Shown: one piece after another, positions 61,701 to 64,000 of the stretch
How the letters are laid out: every line of letters starts with the position of its first letter
Numbering within the stretch: the stretch's first letter is position 1
Source: Hydractinia symbiolongicarpus
Taxonomy: Eukaryota; Cnidaria; Hydrozoa; Anthoathecata; Hydractiniidae
DNA: 64,000 nt
Direction of reading: 5' to 3'
Assembly: GCF_029227915.1 (NCBI RefSeq)
Contig: NC_079886.1
Location: 11,985,501-12,049,500 of the forward strand
Program-made: the position numbers and the translations under genes
Notes under the pieces: model-generated
What the model saw: only the letters and a program-made list of their open reading frames with translations
What the model was told of the DNA's origin: nothing
The model's database searches: none

Positions 61701-62204
61701 TTTTGGCTTGTTTTCATTTGTCTCGATGGCCTAAATAATTTTCATGGTCAGTTTTTCACAACTATTCTGGTTAGTGCTGCGAAAAGAGGCAGAAATGCAA
61801 AATCCTGCCTGATGTTTCTTCAACTAATTTTTTACTTTAACTGACGTTTTGCTTTTTAATAACACGTTTAAATGGTGTTGCTAACCCTCTTTGTGGTATA
61901 TTGACATGGGTAAGATGTTGGAATCGAAGAAAACTTAAATTACTGACTTTTATAGAGAGGCAAGAGAGGACATATTGTTGATGTTGGTTTTAGGGGTTAG
62001 CTTCCTGTTGCAATTAGCTACATATACCAAACATTTTGTGTTGTGAGGAATAAAGTAATGGTTAAAAAGAAACACTTTTCTATCATTATCAGTGCACTTT
62101 GGCAAGAAGAAATAAGAATTACAGCTAGCTATAGAAAGACTTAAAGGAAGTTTTTTTTCAGTAAGCTATATAGCTAGCTAGCTATATATAGACGAATTTC
62201 CGTG
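61701..62204. other. Non-coding DNA before the right-edge gene
   Basis: AT-rich; a TATAGCTAGCTAGC microsatellite lies at about 62168-62190. Confidence 0.45.
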
Positions 62205-62212
62205 TGACGTCA
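62205..62212. promoter_or_regulatory. Perfect CRE palindrome TGACGTCA
   Basis: The full cAMP-response-element palindrome stands 318 bp upstream of the first ATG of the right-edge gene. Alone it is weak evidence (a given 8-mer is expected about once per 65 kb), but its position suits a promoter. Confidence 0.35.
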
Positions 62213-62522
62213 CATAACCAGTTCCCAAGCCTCTGCGCAAATCGACAGGCAAAATGGCAGGCAAGATAGTAAACAAATAGGGTAATTGCTTATTAAACGA
62301 TCGTTTTAAATCGCTTAAAAAGTAAACAAACCTTTCGATCGAAACTTGCACTACCATTATGAACTCCGTTACTAAGATTTTAATGATATTCTACATCGCG
62401 GGCTTTTATTCTCGACCATTACTTCGGCTTTACAAGCCTACACACCAGGAGTACGCGAGTAAGCAAGTCCTGCATTGTGTTCGACTAAATAGCTGCGTTT
62501 AAACTGCGACGTTTTTATATCC

Positions 62523-64000
62523 TTGCCTTGGAAATTTTTGTGGGTAATTGATACAGCCCAAAATATGTACGCGAGGTATAAACACAGACCAAGAGTTGTA
62601 CAGAGTATAATGCGACAAAACGAAAGCGGCCGCCTCGTGGTCTTCACTTCCAATATGTCGACCGAATACTTCTCGAAATTAGTAAGTGAAGATAAACAGC
62701 ATTATTCAAAAAAACTCACGCTTGCCAACGGAACACTCCTACGCGACCCTTTTTCACTGAAGGGAGAAGATTGGAGCGACGATGTATCATTGCTACCCGA
62801 TGTTACGCATATGGATTTGTATGTCTATCTCATCCATACACCCAGTGAATTTACAAATGAATCTTTAAAAGCTTATAAATCCTTAGAAGCTTACAACTTT
62901 TATCTTTCTGGGCATGTTCAAGATGTTTATTGCCACCTCTTGAAAGACGTTGAATTTTGCTACATTAAAACCTCCGTACTACCTAGTCAGAGACAAGGAC
63001 AAAAGCAAAAACTATATGATGTATGGATCATTTTACACACAAGTGGATGGGTACTTTCAGCAAATTGTACCTGCGTTGCTGGGTAAAAATTCACATTAGC
63101 TTTCCTTCTTCACTAACAATTTTTTTTCTTTTTGAAGTGACTAATAAAATTTTTACTTTTAGCCTTGGCTCGGCATGCAGTCATGTTGCTGCCCTTTTGT
63201 TCAAACTGGTTGCTTGTGCTACATTGGAGTTAAACAAAAAAGCTTGCACAAGCAAATTATGCTCATGGAAAAAATCTAGAAAAAGAGCACACCCTGCACC
63301 TCTGAAGCACATAAACTTCAAAAGACCAAAAAAAAGCGAAGTCCTGCCTACTATAGACGAACCTTTTGAAGGTGAATTGAAAGGATTCACATCAGTGGAT
63401 CCCTTGAAATTCGTAACAGAAGAGGAAAAACAACAGTGGATTTCACTCAGTCAAATTGCTCCAGATGCAGTTGTACTTAAAAATATAAGTCTGGATTTAG
63501 GTGAAACAACACACCATGATGATAGCGAAACAGAAACTGCGGATGAAAATGAAAAAAACATTCTTCCTGAACCATTGACATACATATACGACTCCGCTGC
63601 CATAAATAAAAATGAAATAGAAATAAATAACATTGCTCAAAAAAATTACAATCAATACAAATCCTCGTGCTTTGATATACAGTTTGAAAACTTGAAAAAA
63701 TTCACAGAAGCTCAAAGCCTTAGCGACAAATGGATGCTACATCGAGCTGGGCGAATAACAGCTTCAGTTTCAAAACTTGCCTTCACTTCAGATTTGAAAA
63801 AAACAAAAACGTTAATTGAGACCATCATGCAATATAAAGAGCCTGTTGACGTTGTTGCAACAAGATATGGGAAAAGAATGGAGAATAGAGCTCGTTCAGT
63901 ATATGAACAACATGTCAAACAACACCATGTTGATCTCCAAGTTGTCACAACTGGACTTCATATTGATCCAAACTTTCCATATCTTGCAGCAAGCCCTGAT
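62523..64000 (+). CDS. SWIM zinc finger/YqaJ exonuclease-like protein (two exons, continues past edge)
   Basis: Exon 1 (62523-63082) and exon 2 (63163 on) are joined across an 80-nt intron with GT...AG borders. The junction creates a SWIM finger, NCTCVAG plus LGSACSHVAALLF (CxC...CxH). Upstream: SLKAYKSLEAYNFYLSGHVQ and KTSVLPSQRQGQKQKLYDVW, typical of this protein family. Exon 2 then has an acidic linker and the start of a YqaJ/lambda-exonuclease-type nuclease domain (GRITASVSKLAFTS, ATRYGKRMENRARSVYEQHV, DPNFPYLAASPD, the last holding a catalytic Asp). The rest lies beyond the window. The first ATG is used; an earlier exon at about 62360-62456 (MNSVTKILMIFYIAG..., donor GTAAGC) is possible. 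Such genes occur as transposon cargo and as single host genes. Confidence 0.7.

Overview
This window is AT-rich, repeat-laden metazoan nuclear DNA. The best guess is a cnidarian, perhaps hydrozoan. That is an inference from the mix of element families (a Polinton with cnidarian-like accessory proteins, an RTE-like LINE carrying a PHD finger, animal Ty1/copia elements) and from one metazoan host gene; no species-diagnostic sequence was found. Almost everything recognisable is mobile DNA, much of it nested, so the window reads as a stack of dated insertions.

Region by region. 1-8.5 kb: non-coding DNA with two short non-autonomous DNA transposons (1491-3301 and 6531-8088); the second interrupts an old array of ~53-bp repeats. 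8.5-15.5 kb: two minus-strand exons of a host gene resembling Elongator subunit 2 (Elp2). Their intron holds two Helitron-type elements, and the second is split by a complete but dead Ty3/gypsy retrotransposon with a 5-bp target duplication. 16.2-19.3 kb: a LINE with a 993-codon open frame. 19.5-22 kb: remnants of a copia-like pol, a LINE and a THAP gene.

22-46.3 kb: a degenerate Polinton/Maverick. In order it shows protein-primed DNA polymerase B, small membrane proteins, integrase, packaging ATPase, major capsid protein, a probable minor capsid protein and uncharacterised Polinton genes. Polymerase B is split by a 5.8-kb Mutator-like element (9-bp target duplication). That element carries an OTU-like protease, an Ulp1-PHD protein, transposase remnants and a SINE. 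A second insert of unknown type lies further down the same gene. The right end of the Polinton holds a 2970-bp element with two convergent genes, one for a THAP protein and one for a C2H2 protein. A second Polinton fragment starts at 46.9 kb in the opposite orientation.

50.5-58 kb: a diverged second copy of the THAP/C2H2 element, with a young Ty1/copia retrotransposon inserted in its THAP gene. The copia LTRs contain textbook heat-shock elements. 58-62 kb: mostly non-coding, with two tRNA-like sequences, an RT scrap and a C-rich low-complexity tract. 62.5 kb to the edge: a two-exon SWIM zinc finger/YqaJ-exonuclease-like gene that runs off the window.

The best candidate for an undescribed system is the THAP/C2H2 element. 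Two copies, about one-third diverged at protein level over the part compared, share terminal inverted repeats, exact 7-bp target duplications, common leaders upstream of both genes and matching hairpins at the convergent 3' ends. I see no recognisable transposase catalytic domain.
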